Shown piece after piece: positions 33,705-41,117 of a stretch of 64,000 bases of DNA. Origin of the DNA: Psychrobacillus sp. OK032. Lineage in GTDB: Bacteria > Bacillota > Bacilli > Bacillales_A > Planococcaceae. The notes under the pieces were generated by a model. That model was given only the letters and a program-made list of their open reading frames with translations, did no database searches and was not told the DNA's origin. The stretch lies in contig NZ_FOGY01000004.1 of NCBI RefSeq assembly GCF_900111345.1, positions 1 through 64,000 on the forward strand. The letters run 5' to 3'. The position numbers and the translations under genes are program-made. Numbering within the stretch: the first letter of the stretch is position 1; the number at the start of each line of letters is the position of its first letter.

Positions 33705-33825
33705 TTCTTCTTCTACTAACGGTGCAATAGTTCAATTAGCAGAAATGAATTTTTGTTAATTCCTCAAAATTCGGAACCACTAATCGGTTCAAACGTATTA
33801 AAGTAAAGGGCAGATTAGTGAAAGA
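33704..33825 (+). repeat. Two successive R-type half-sites
   Basis: CTTCTACTAAC-GGTGCA-ATAGTTCAATTAG at 33706-33737, then TTAAAGTAAAGGGCAGATTAG at 33797-33825. Between lies a gene-less segment resembling 3209-3278. Confidence 0.6.
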
Positions 33826-33855
33826 AAATCTAAACGCTGATTGGGGGAGAATTAT

Positions 33856-34605
33856 TTGAAGATTGACCATTTAGTTGTAAATGTCGATAGTTTTGTACAA
33901 GAAGATGAAAATTTTATTAAGAAAGTTCACTCTATAGGTCTTCCATATGAACCGAAATGGGGAAAGGGTACAAAAGGATTTAAGGTATCGAACATATGGA
34001 TTGGGAATGAATATTTTGAATTGATTAATATCAAATCAAAAGATGGTGGGGGGTGGATAGAAAGTTGGACTGAGGACTATCATAGTGGGCATAGGGGACT
34101 TATTGGTTTTGCTTTAGAAGTAGATGATATTGAAGCAACATATCGGAAACTTATTAGACGGAATATTCAAGTATCGACGCCAGAACCTTTAAAATTTAAA
34201 TGGTTCTTTAAACTACTAAGTAAGACAATGCCTTGGAAAAATTCATATTTACCTAAATTTGAAGGAATGCCTTTTCAATTTTTCTTACAACAGCTTAATA
34301 ATGAAAAAAGTAAAGCATTTATGCAAAAATATATGGTACCAAATAGTAGGGAAAAGAATATTAATGGAATATTAGAAGTAAAGATTTATGGCACATTGAC
34401 AGAACAAGACAAAAATATAGTAAAAGCACTTTTTCAAGATTATAAAATAAATGATAGTACAATCACAGTTTCTCTTGGAAGACAAATCATTTCTTTTGTG
34501 GAATCTAAAAAACATTCAGTTGAAGTAATATTGGACTGTGAGATTGAAGTAAAATCAACTAAACAACTTGAGATAGGAAACAACTTAATAATTAAACATA
34601 ATTGA
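33856..34605 (+). CDS. VOC-like (Glyoxalase_3 type) protein
   Basis: 249 residues from the TTG after GGGGGAG; a longer frame begins inside that site. N-terminal KIDHLVVNVDSFVQ with the VOC histidine and GLIGFALEVDDIEATYRKLI in the second module. A C-terminal extension of about 90 residues lacks clear motifs. This size and pattern fit the glyoxalase-like Glyoxalase_3 group. Single gene of its cassette. Confidence 0.75.
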   Translation: MKIDHLVVNVDSFVQEDENFIKKVHSIGLPYEPKWGKGTKGFKVSNIWIGNEYFELINIKSKDGGGWIESWTEDYHSGHRGLIGFALEVDDIEATYRKLIRRNIQVSTPEPLKFKWFFKLLSKTMPWKNSYLPKFEGMPFQFFLQQLNNEKSKAFMQKYMVPNSREKNINGILEVKIYGTLTEQDKNIVKALFQDYKINDSTITVSLGRQIISFVESKKHSVEVILDCEIEVKSTKQLEIGNNLIIKHN

Positions 34606-34616
34606 TTTCATACGAT

Positions 34617-34722
34617 TGTTTTCTTCAACTAACGGGTGCTTTACTTCAAGAAGGGGTAAAGCACTTTAAAAATTGTTGTAAATACGGCGTCTTTTTCATT
34701 AACGGGGCAAGTTCAAAGATGA
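34617..34722 (+). repeat. Cassette-type site, R half decayed
   Basis: CTTCAACTAACGGGTGC (L), hairpin GCTTTACTTC/GGGGTAAAGC, then TCATTAACGGGGCAAGTTC (R remnant). Confidence 0.65.
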
Positions 34723-34778
34723 AGTATGTACATTAAAGTCGGAAAAATATTAATATATAAAAAAAGGAGGCGATTTAT

Positions 34779-35306
34779 ATGATAATAAGAGAAGCAATTT
34801 TGGAAGATGCAAAAGGTATTGCTAAAGTTCACGTAGATAGTTGGAGAACAACATATAAATATATTATTGCAGACGATTTTTTGAATAACTTGTCTTATGA
34901 AAAACGTGAGCAATTGTGGAGTAATAATATTCCTAAAGGCAATGTATTTGTAGCAGAAAATGAACTAGGTCAGATTGTTGGATTTTCATCAGGAGGAAAA
35001 GAAAGAAGTGGAAAGTATAAAGATTATGAAGGAGAACTGAATTCTATTTATATTCTAAAGGGGTTTCAAGGAAAAGGGATAGGTAAACTATTAGCAAAAC
35101 CAGTATTTGAGAAGATTGAGCAATTAGGAATAAATACAATGCTTGTTTTTGTATTAGAAGATAATGAATCGAGATTATTCTATGAATCACTGGGTGGTAA
35201 AGTAATAGATAAAGTAGAGGTAGAAATTGCAGGCAAGAAACTCAATGAATTAGTTTATGGATGGGAGAATATAAAGGGTGTTTTTAAAAAGGCTTATCCT
35301 TCTTAA
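34779..35306 (+). CDS. GNAT family N-acetyltransferase
   Basis: 175 residues after AAAAGGAGGCG. Standard GNAT: MIIREAILEDAKGIAKVHVD at the N-terminus, LNSIYILKGFQGKGIGKLLA as acetyl-CoA loop (Q-G-K-G-I-G) and LEDNESRLFYESLGG near the end. Substrate unknown. Single gene of its cassette. Confidence 0.85.
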   Translation: MIIREAILEDAKGIAKVHVDSWRTTYKYIIADDFLNNLSYEKREQLWSNNIPKGNVFVAENELGQIVGFSSGGKERSGKYKDYEGELNSIYILKGFQGKGIGKLLAKPVFEKIEQLGINTMLVFVLEDNESRLFYESLGGKVIDKVEVEIAGKKLNELVYGWENIKGVFKKAYPS

Positions 35307-35350
35307 ACTAATAGGTGTTTTACTTGACTAAAGGGGCGGGTTAGTTCAAA
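35300..35350 (+). repeat. Compact cassette-type site
   Basis: TTCTTAAACTAATAGGTGTTTT (L) runs at once into TTGACTAAA-GGGGCGG-GTTAGTTCAAAAG (R) with no terminator spacer. Confidence 0.65.
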
Positions 35351-35416
35351 AGAGAGGGATAAAAGATGATATTATAACTACTAATCGAATTAACAAAAAG
35401 AGAGGGAACGGACTTA

Positions 35417-36142
35417 ATGACAAAAGAGATGTTTGTACAAATAAGTGATTGTAAACTATACGCTAAATTGGTTGGAGAAAATAAGGGAAGACCGACTATT
35501 GTAATGGATGCTGGGTATGGAGACACTTCAAAGGCTTGGGATTCAGTGATTAGTGATATATCAATGCTGTCTGATGTTCTCATTTATGATAGAGCAGGAC
35601 TTGGGAAGAGTGAATCAAGTTCTAACTCAAGAACGAGCCGTGAGATGGTAAGAGAATTGCATGAACTTCTTAATCAAGCAAATATAAAACCTCCATACAT
35701 ATTAGTTGGTCATTCATTTGGTGGCGTTAATACACGTTTGTATGCGACTGAATATCAAAATGAAGTTTGTGGGCTTGTCTTGGTCGATTCTACACCCGAA
35801 GATTATAGAGAAAGATTTCTCCCAAAGATGTCACAAGAGTTTCAACAAGCATACAACAAGCAATTTGTTTACGAAGGTAATTTTGATGAGTTTATGGAAA
35901 GCTTAAAACAGTTGAAGAAATCAAGAAGAATGTTAAATGTCCCATTAATTGTTCTTTCAGCGGGAAAGAAAGCTCATTATTCGGAGGAATCACAAGGATT
36001 ATGGAATGAGATGCAGAAAGAGATTCTTGAAATATCCTCAAACGGAGAATTTGTAATTGCTAATAATAGTGCCCATTATATACAGAATGATGAACCAGCA
36101 TTAGTCGTTAGTGCAATAAAAAGGCTGATTGACAACAATTAA
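35417..36142 (+). CDS. Alpha/beta hydrolase
   Basis: 241 residues after AGAGGG. Nucleophile elbow GHSFGG (Ser near 98), acid in VLVDSTPE or later, and His in NSAHYIQNDEP near the end make the triad. The oxyanion part is VMDAGYGDTSKAWD. Esterase- or lipase-like with unknown substrate. Single gene of its cassette. Confidence 0.85.
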   Translation: MTKEMFVQISDCKLYAKLVGENKGRPTIVMDAGYGDTSKAWDSVISDISMLSDVLIYDRAGLGKSESSSNSRTSREMVRELHELLNQANIKPPYILVGHSFGGVNTRLYATEYQNEVCGLVLVDSTPEDYRERFLPKMSQEFQQAYNKQFVYEGNFDEFMESLKQLKKSRRMLNVPLIVLSAGKKAHYSEESQGLWNEMQKEILEISSNGEFVIANNSAHYIQNDEPALVVSAIKRLIDNN

Positions 36143-36160
36143 AATACATTGTGAAGAATT

Positions 36161-36290
36161 GCACTTAAGCTAACAGGGGGGGTAGTTAAACATGACCATC
36201 ATTTCGCGGATCTATTTTTACGTCCAAAATAACAAGTAGATTTTGGTGATCCATTGTGAAATGTTACACTTTATTGAATCAATGAATAAG
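36161..36290 (+). repeat. Cassette-type site with long spacer
   Basis: CACTTAAGCTAACAGGGGGGG and TAGTTAAAC (L), then a spacer with CCATTGTGAAATGTTACACT that also precedes the site at 441. The R half here (TTATTGAATCAATGAATAAG) is strongly diverged. Confidence 0.5.
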
Positions 36291-36299
36291 AGTGTTGGA

Positions 36300-36452
36300 T
36301 TGGTTTATAGAAAGAGAAAGGATTAGAAATTCCTTTCCACGTTTCATAAAAACATATTGCATTTAATGTTGATTTAGAGGATTTAAGGAAAGCTAAAATA
36401 TGGTTAAAAGAGCATGGAATCATTGCAAAAATAATAGAACGCTCAATGTAAA
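36300..36452 (+). pseudogene. VOC family protein fragment
   Basis: LEIPFHVS-stop-KHIAFNVDLEDLRKAKIW, then LKEHGIIAKIIERSM to a stop. It is the middle of a VOC module with one nonsense codon and no N-terminus. A terminator follows. Confidence 0.6.
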
Positions 36453-36474
36453 AAAGATTGAGCGTAGTATTTTA
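36439..36474 (+). terminator. Rho-independent terminator
   Basis: ACGCTCAAT and ATTGAGCGT form a 9-bp stem followed by AGTATTTTAA. Confidence 0.65.
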
Positions 36475-36530
36475 ATCCTAAAAAGGAATTATTAAACCTG
36501 TATTCATTTAAGGCAATAATTGAACTTCTG

Positions 36531-37982
36531 TTACTCTTCTTTTTTTAGATTTAAGAAATTACTGATTACCTTTACATACTCATTTTTGGGATATTTCTTA
36601 TATAAATCACTTGATAATCGAATCGGATCGCCAAAAAAGTAACGCTCATATTGGGTTTGTCTTGTTCCAAATGAACTCATTGTTAGATCCCAAGCTAACC
36701 GAAATATTTTTACTCTTTCCTCTGCGGTCTTAGTTGCTCCTTGAAGATAAAAATCTAAGTCACTTCTAATAATAGAATGAAATGCTTTTTCGGTTGGCAA
36801 TGTAATCATTCCACTAGCCCCGATTAGCTGGATAATTTCAGTGAAACGAGGATAGATTTTAGGAAAAATGTTACCGGCAACTTGAAGCGGGAAGATTTCT
36901 GGCCGCATATATCCCCATTCATCTAATTTTGCGTTATTTTCCGATTTTTCTAACAAGGCTTTCATCGTTTCTAGACCAATGATGATTTCTGACATCTTTT
37001 CTTGGATATGTTGATACTCGCTTATTTTAATCGTTTCGATTAGAAGCTCAGCAATACCTAAGACGAACTCTGTTTTTACAATTTGTCTAGTCAATACTTG
37101 GTGCTTAGTAAAGGGATGGAAAGAGCTTTGAATTGGGAATTCTTCGGCTACTTCCGCATTGTTGTAATAAAATACCCTATTCCAAGGTACTAATACATTG
37201 TCAAAAACAACGATAGAATCCATTTCTTCAAACCGCGAGCTTAATGGATGATTAAAAGAAGATTGGCCTCCGATGAATGTATCCCTACAAATAAACTTTA
37301 TTCCTTTCGTGTTAGAAGGTATAGAAAAGGCAAAAGCTTCATTTACATTAAATAGAAATTTACCAACGCTAAATACTAATACTTCATCTGTTAATCCACC
37401 TTGCGTAGCAAGAAGACGGGCACCTTTAATAATAATTCCTTCTTCATTTTTATCAATAACTTTTGCAGCAATTGGCTCATCCGTATTTTCAAAGTAGATA
37501 TGAGAACGATTCACTTGTGGAGAAATAAAGGTATGTGTAAACGACAGGTCATTTTCCCTGGACAATTCATAAAATGCTTGTAGATTATTTGGAAAACATT
37601 TGTCCTTATTTTCTAAAAAAGATACTGAAGAAGCAAAGCTCATTAATACTGTGTTCAAATAATCTGGGCTTCTTCCCATGATACCCCCTGAATACCTGGC
37701 CCAATGTTCAGTCATCTTTCTTCTTCTTATTAAGTCCTCTTTCGTTTTTGGTTGCAAATAGGAAAGGCCAATAAGTTCTCCTGATACTGGGGAAATAAAA
37801 GTCATCTCATCTTTTATTTTTGGGTCATGTTGCAAATCATAAAGAGCCGCTTTTGACTGAATAAGTCCCTTAAAGGCAGGGTGTTCAGAGAGCAAACCCT
37901 CAATTTTTTCACCGTCGTACCAAATTTCATTATTTAGCTGATTTAATCGGTTAATATAATCTTTTCCATTAATAATCCCCAT
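36531..37982 (-). CDS. 4-hydroxyphenylacetate 3-monooxygenase (HpaB family)
   Basis: 483 residues after TTGGGGAGTG on the minus strand. Large flavin-dependent hydroxylase: N-terminal MTEHWARYSGGIMGRSPDYL, middle RLLATQGGLTDEVLVFSVG and GGQSSFNHPLSSRFEEMDS, and C-terminal DLTMSSFGTRQTQYERYFFG. Uses FADH2 supplied by a separate reductase (HpaC), which is not in the window. Similar to YoaI of B. subtilis. It runs against the array and may be island DNA beyond its right end. Confidence 0.85.
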   Translation of the reverse strand: MGIINGKDYINRLNQLNNEIWYDGEKIEGLLSEHPAFKGLIQSKAALYDLQHDPKIKDEMTFISPVSGELIGLSYLQPKTKEDLIRRRKMTEHWARYSGGIMGRSPDYLNTVLMSFASSVSFLENKDKCFPNNLQAFYELSRENDLSFTHTFISPQVNRSHIYFENTDEPIAAKVIDKNEEGIIIKGARLLATQGGLTDEVLVFSVGKFLFNVNEAFAFSIPSNTKGIKFICRDTFIGGQSSFNHPLSSRFEEMDSIVVFDNVLVPWNRVFYYNNAEVAEEFPIQSSFHPFTKHQVLTRQIVKTEFVLGIAELLIETIKISEYQHIQEKMSEIIIGLETMKALLEKSENNAKLDEWGYMRPEIFPLQVAGNIFPKIYPRFTEIIQLIGASGMITLPTEKAFHSIIRSDLDFYLQGATKTAEERVKIFRLAWDLTMSSFGTRQTQYERYFFGDPIRLSSDLYKKYPKNEYVKVISNFLNLKKEE

Positions 37983-38671
37983 GTTTCACTCCCCAATTTA
38001 AATCGATATTTATTAAAAAACATTCGATTATAGCTGTCTTAACAAGTTAAGTCGTTCAATATTTTTTTACTATTACTATAATTAATCTATGTGAATAGAG
38101 CATTCTAATATGCCTTCTTTAACTAAGAGGCAGCGCGACAAGTTTTGTTATAAGCACTAATATGCGAAAAAACACGGGATTTCTTCAGAAATCCCAACTT
38201 AATAACCGAGGATAGAAATGATAAAATCATGTATTTTGAAACTATCCCATTAAGATTCCTGCATGCGTCATACTGGACAGATTAATGGGTCTGAAGCTTA
38301 GGTGAAGTTGGCAGAACAGAGGCTGAAGCCACTCCTCACGGAAAAGGAATGCCAAAGGATATGCCGGATGGCTGAAAAATTAAATATGGTGAGAATTTTC
38401 TTGTGGAAAAGAACAGACGAACTTCCGGATGTACTGGTATAAAGTCGGTCTCGTGCGGAATTCCGCTTTGGCTTTATAATTCAAAAAAAGTACTTTTAGG
38501 GTTTAGGTTATTTAAAACCTCTGTTTCCCCGTAAGTCTAAATTCTCAGGTTTTACAAGGAACTTATCTTAATCTACTTATCCATTAATGGTATGTTTGTA
38601 ATCTAGCTGAAATAAGTTATCACACAAGTAATTAACCAATTATTTATAATGAGCAATTTTGTGAAATGATA
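37983..38671. other. Non-coding region, partly structured
   Basis: No gene seen. A site-like sequence (CTTCTTTAACTAAGAGGCAG) lies at 38113-38132, a GGGATTTC/GAAATCCC hairpin at 38176-38195, and a GC-richer structured stretch at 38250-38480, listed separately. Confidence 0.4.
38250..38480 (+). ncRNA. Possible group II intron or structured RNA fragment
   Basis: Contains AGAGGCTGAAGCCACTCC, AAAGGATATGCCGGATGGCT and TATAAAG pairing with CTTTATA around GCGGAATTCCGC. The composition and these phrases remind me of the domain I-III part of bacterial group II introns. No domain V or reverse transcriptase is found, so the call is tentative. Confidence 0.3.
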
Positions 38672-38702
38672 CACGTTAAACTAACATAGCAGTTGAATAA
38701 GT
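38672..38702 (+). repeat. Last cassette-type R half-site
   Basis: CACGTTAAACTAACATAGCAG-TTGAATAAG with the GTGAAATGATACACG flank; the right arm has lost TTAG. Rightmost member of the array. Confidence 0.55.
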
Positions 38703-38803
38703 AGCAATGGACTTTTTAAAATTCAGGATGGAAAGTTTACTAAGAAGTGGAACTTATATTTCTTTTAACCGTATAAAATTATAAGGCAGGAGGAGTGAAA
38801 GTT

Positions 38804-39177
38804 TTGAAGAAAATATTTGTATTAGTATTATGGTAGTTTCGTTTTTATCAGCTTGTAATTCATCAACATTGAGTTTTAGTGAAATTGAAAATGTACCTAA
38901 TAATGTGCAACACAAAGTTGATTCAAATTTAAAACTTCAATTAATTAATGATAGTGAAAAAGGTTATTATATTGTTTTCCATTCAAGTGGAGAAGTAGAA
39001 ACTGATGTAGAAACCCAAGGGGATAAGGTAACTATAAAGTTCAAGGTAACCAATCTACAAGATGATGTTGTAAAGCAAAATACATTTTATTTAACGATAG
39101 ACCCAGAACATGATGTAATAGATGTTCTAGTGAATGGTAAGGCAATGCCTTTTGATATGGTGACAGTTGAATCATAG
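38804..39177 (+). pseudogene. Lipoprotein with frameshift in the signal peptide
   Basis: TTG 38804, after GGAGGAGTG, begins MKKIFVLVL. The mature frame starts at ATG 38830 with MVVSFLSACNSSTLSFSEIE. The two are out of register by one base. Together they would give a normal lipobox (FLSAC) lipoprotein of about 123 residues. If translated from 38830 the signal is too short. Confidence 0.65.
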
Positions 39178-39446
39178 ACGGGGGTAGGGTATAAGTTTTA
39201 ATCATTAAAAGGGCATGAAGATATAAATAATTATGTCATAACAAAAGGAAAGGTTTTATTGGAGTAAAAGTGCTAAGAAATATATTAAAATAAACATTGG
39301 AATCATGATGATAGTTTTTGTTTTTTTATTGGTCTCTATGGTTAATTCTTTTGAATAATTTAATTTCATATGGACAAATTAAAAAAGGACAATTCAGGCG
39401 GATGATTCTATCGAAAACCGGCTCTATTGTAAAAATAGACAAAAAT
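39178..39446. other. Gap between the array and the chromosomal block
   Basis: A short hydrophobic frame (IGIMMIVFVFLLVSMVNSFE, ending near 39357) lacks a convincing start. Otherwise nothing recognised. Confidence 0.35.
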
Positions 39447-39476
39447 TAAAGCGTACATTAAATTGTACGCTTTTAA
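39447..39476. terminator. Bidirectional terminator
   Basis: AAAGCGTAC and GTACGCTTTT pair around ATTAAATT; ends the antisense coat-protein pair. Confidence 0.7.
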
Positions 39477-39489
39477 GTATTATCTAAAA

Positions 39490-39798
39490 CTAATCACCTG
39501 GATGCAGGTTATTTTGCATAAGTTCCTGTACTTTGCTAATCTGCTCCTTAGATGCAAGCTCAGTCTCATACCAGCCTTTATTGTCCATAATCTGAAAAAG
39601 CTTGTAATGGTTTGAGCTCGCATTTTCAAAACATTGCTCGTAAATTTCGCGTAGCTGCTTATGTGTGGTCTCTAACATGGTATTGACGATGCTGCGACAG
39701 CGGCCCTTTTCCAGCTCTAGGCAAAGCTGGAGCATTTCCCGATCTGTTAAGCCGCGGCCAGCTATATTGTTTGGCAAATGAACCACATCCTTTTGCAA
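39490..39798 (-). CDS. CotF-like spore coat protein
   Basis: 102 residues. VVHLPNNIAGRGLTDREMLQ followed by ETTHKQLREIYEQCFENA is a ferritin-like two-helix pattern of the coat F family. The start is probably the TTG at 39798, 3 bases from the stop of the preceding gene; no strong ribosome site is visible, so coupling is likely. Together the two small proteins equal the halves seen in longer CotF proteins. Confidence 0.7.
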   Translation of the reverse strand: MQKDVVHLPNNIAGRGLTDREMLQLCLELEKGRCRSIVNTMLETTHKQLREIYEQCFENASSNHYKLFQIMDNKGWYETELASKEQISKVQELMQNNLHPGD

Positions 39799-39801
39799 TT
39801 A

Positions 39802-40005
39802 TTATTTGTTGGTTGTTCGGTTGAAGTATTGGGAGAGTTTTGCAATTTTTAACTGATGCTCTTCTGCCATCTCCTCGAGTGTCGCTCTTAGCTCTTGGTC
39901 TTTGCATTGGGTAGCACACCAATTCATCGTTTTTGCGATTATCTCTTCTGCTCGGATTTCATCTTCAATAAATGCCAGTTCCTTCATTGTTAGGACGGTC
40001 ATCAT
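39802..40005 (-). CDS. Small CotF-type coat-associated protein
   Basis: 67 residues; MTVLTMKELAFIEDEIRAEE then TMNWCATQCKDQELRATLEE. GGAGGAGAAAT lies before the ATG on the minus strand. A helical bundle half of the coat F type, in an operon with the next gene. Confidence 0.7.
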   Translation of the reverse strand: MMTVLTMKELAFIEDEIRAEEIIAKTMNWCATQCKDQELRATLEEMAEEHQLKIAKLSQYFNRTTNK

Positions 40006-40054
40006 ATTTCTCCTCCAAACTAAATAAGGTAAGTCTTTATTTTATCCTGATTGT

Positions 40055-40870
40055 TTATTCTGATCTTGCTATGTTTTTAGCGTAAAAAATTTCATCCATT
40101 TCGGTTTTTAACTTTTTCGTAATGGATATTTTTTCTTCATCGCTTAACTCGTCTTCTCTATAACCGAAGAGGTAGTTATTTAAGTCAAATTTCTTCAGTT
40201 TACACTTTGTATGAAAAATATTTTCCTGGTATACATTTACATCGATCATTTGATAATATTCTTGTAAGCTAATGGGAATATAGTTTTGAATGGAATCTAT
40301 GTCATGATCAATAAATAACTTATGACCTGTTACGTCTCTAGTAAAGCCGCGTACACGATAATCCATTACCATAACATCTGTCTCAAATGAATGAATTAAA
40401 TAATTTAATGCTTTTAAAGGAGATATTTCTCCACAGGTGGAAATATCAATATCCGCACGGAATGTACTTATTCCTTCATCCGGGTGATACTCAGGATAAG
40501 TATGTACGGTAATATGGCTTTTATCTAGATGACCCACTACTGTTTCAGGTAGCGGTCCTGGTGATTCTTTAAATGAATCCACGGGGGAATCATCAACAGG
40601 TCCCTCCGAAACTAAAATGGTTACACTTGCTCCTTGTGGTTCATAATCTTGCTTTGCAATATTTAAAACATTTGCCTCAATAATATCCGCCACTTTCGTT
40701 AATATCTCCGTCAAACGATCGGCATTATATTGTTCGTCGATATAGTCAATATAAGCTTCTCGTTCTTCTTTTGATCTTGTATAGCAAATATCATACATAT
40801 TAAAGCTTAAGGTCTTCGTAAGATTATTAAAGCCATGTAATTCTATTCTTTGCTTAGGAGTTAGACTCAA
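40055..40870 (-). CDS. speD: S-adenosylmethionine decarboxylase proenzyme
   Basis: 271 residues, the large (E. coli SpeD-type) form. The self-cleavage site is visible: [17 protein letters not shown] near residue 115; Ser after Lys becomes the pyruvoyl group. Cys in [13 protein letters not shown] is the conserved catalytic cysteine. Produces decarboxylated AdoMet for spermidine synthesis. GAGAGGAG precedes the ATG on the minus strand. Confidence 0.92.
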   Translation of the reverse strand: MSLTPKQRIELHGFNNLTKTLSFNMYDICYTRSKEEREAYIDYIDEQYNADRLTEILTKVADIIEANVLNIAKQDYEPQGASVTILVSEGPVDDSPVDSFKESPGPLPETVVGHLDKSHITVHTYPEYHPDEGISTFRADIDISTCGEISPLKALNYLIHSFETDVMVMDYRVRGFTRDVTGHKLFIDHDIDSIQNYIPISLQEYYQMIDVNVYQENIFHTKCKLKKFDLNNYLFGYREDELSDEEKISITKKLKTEMDEIFYAKNIARSE

Positions 40871-41117
40871 ATTGAACTCCTCTCTTTCATTTATATTTCG
40901 GGCTTAGTTAAAACAATATAGTAAGTATGCGTTAAAACTAGTTAGAGATACCCCGTACATTTATCTTTCCACAAACAAGTTTTTCTAAAACATATTACGC
41001 AGCTTTTTGATACAAGTGCAAAAAATCTAATTTGTCTATATAAATAGAGTCATTTTTTTGAACATTTTCTGATATGATTAAACTACATTGTCGAAATATA
41101 AAGGGGAAGTTTTTCAT

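Noticed and set aside
1912-36290. Regularly recurring palindromic repeats as a CRISPR array
   Set aside because: The repeats are hundreds of bases apart and enclose whole genes, vary in sequence, and no cas genes are present.
1912-36290. Repeats as plain Rho-independent terminators only
   Set aside because: The R half has no T-run, is the most conserved part, and marks the exact ends of the duplicated block; terminators explain only the spacer between the halves.
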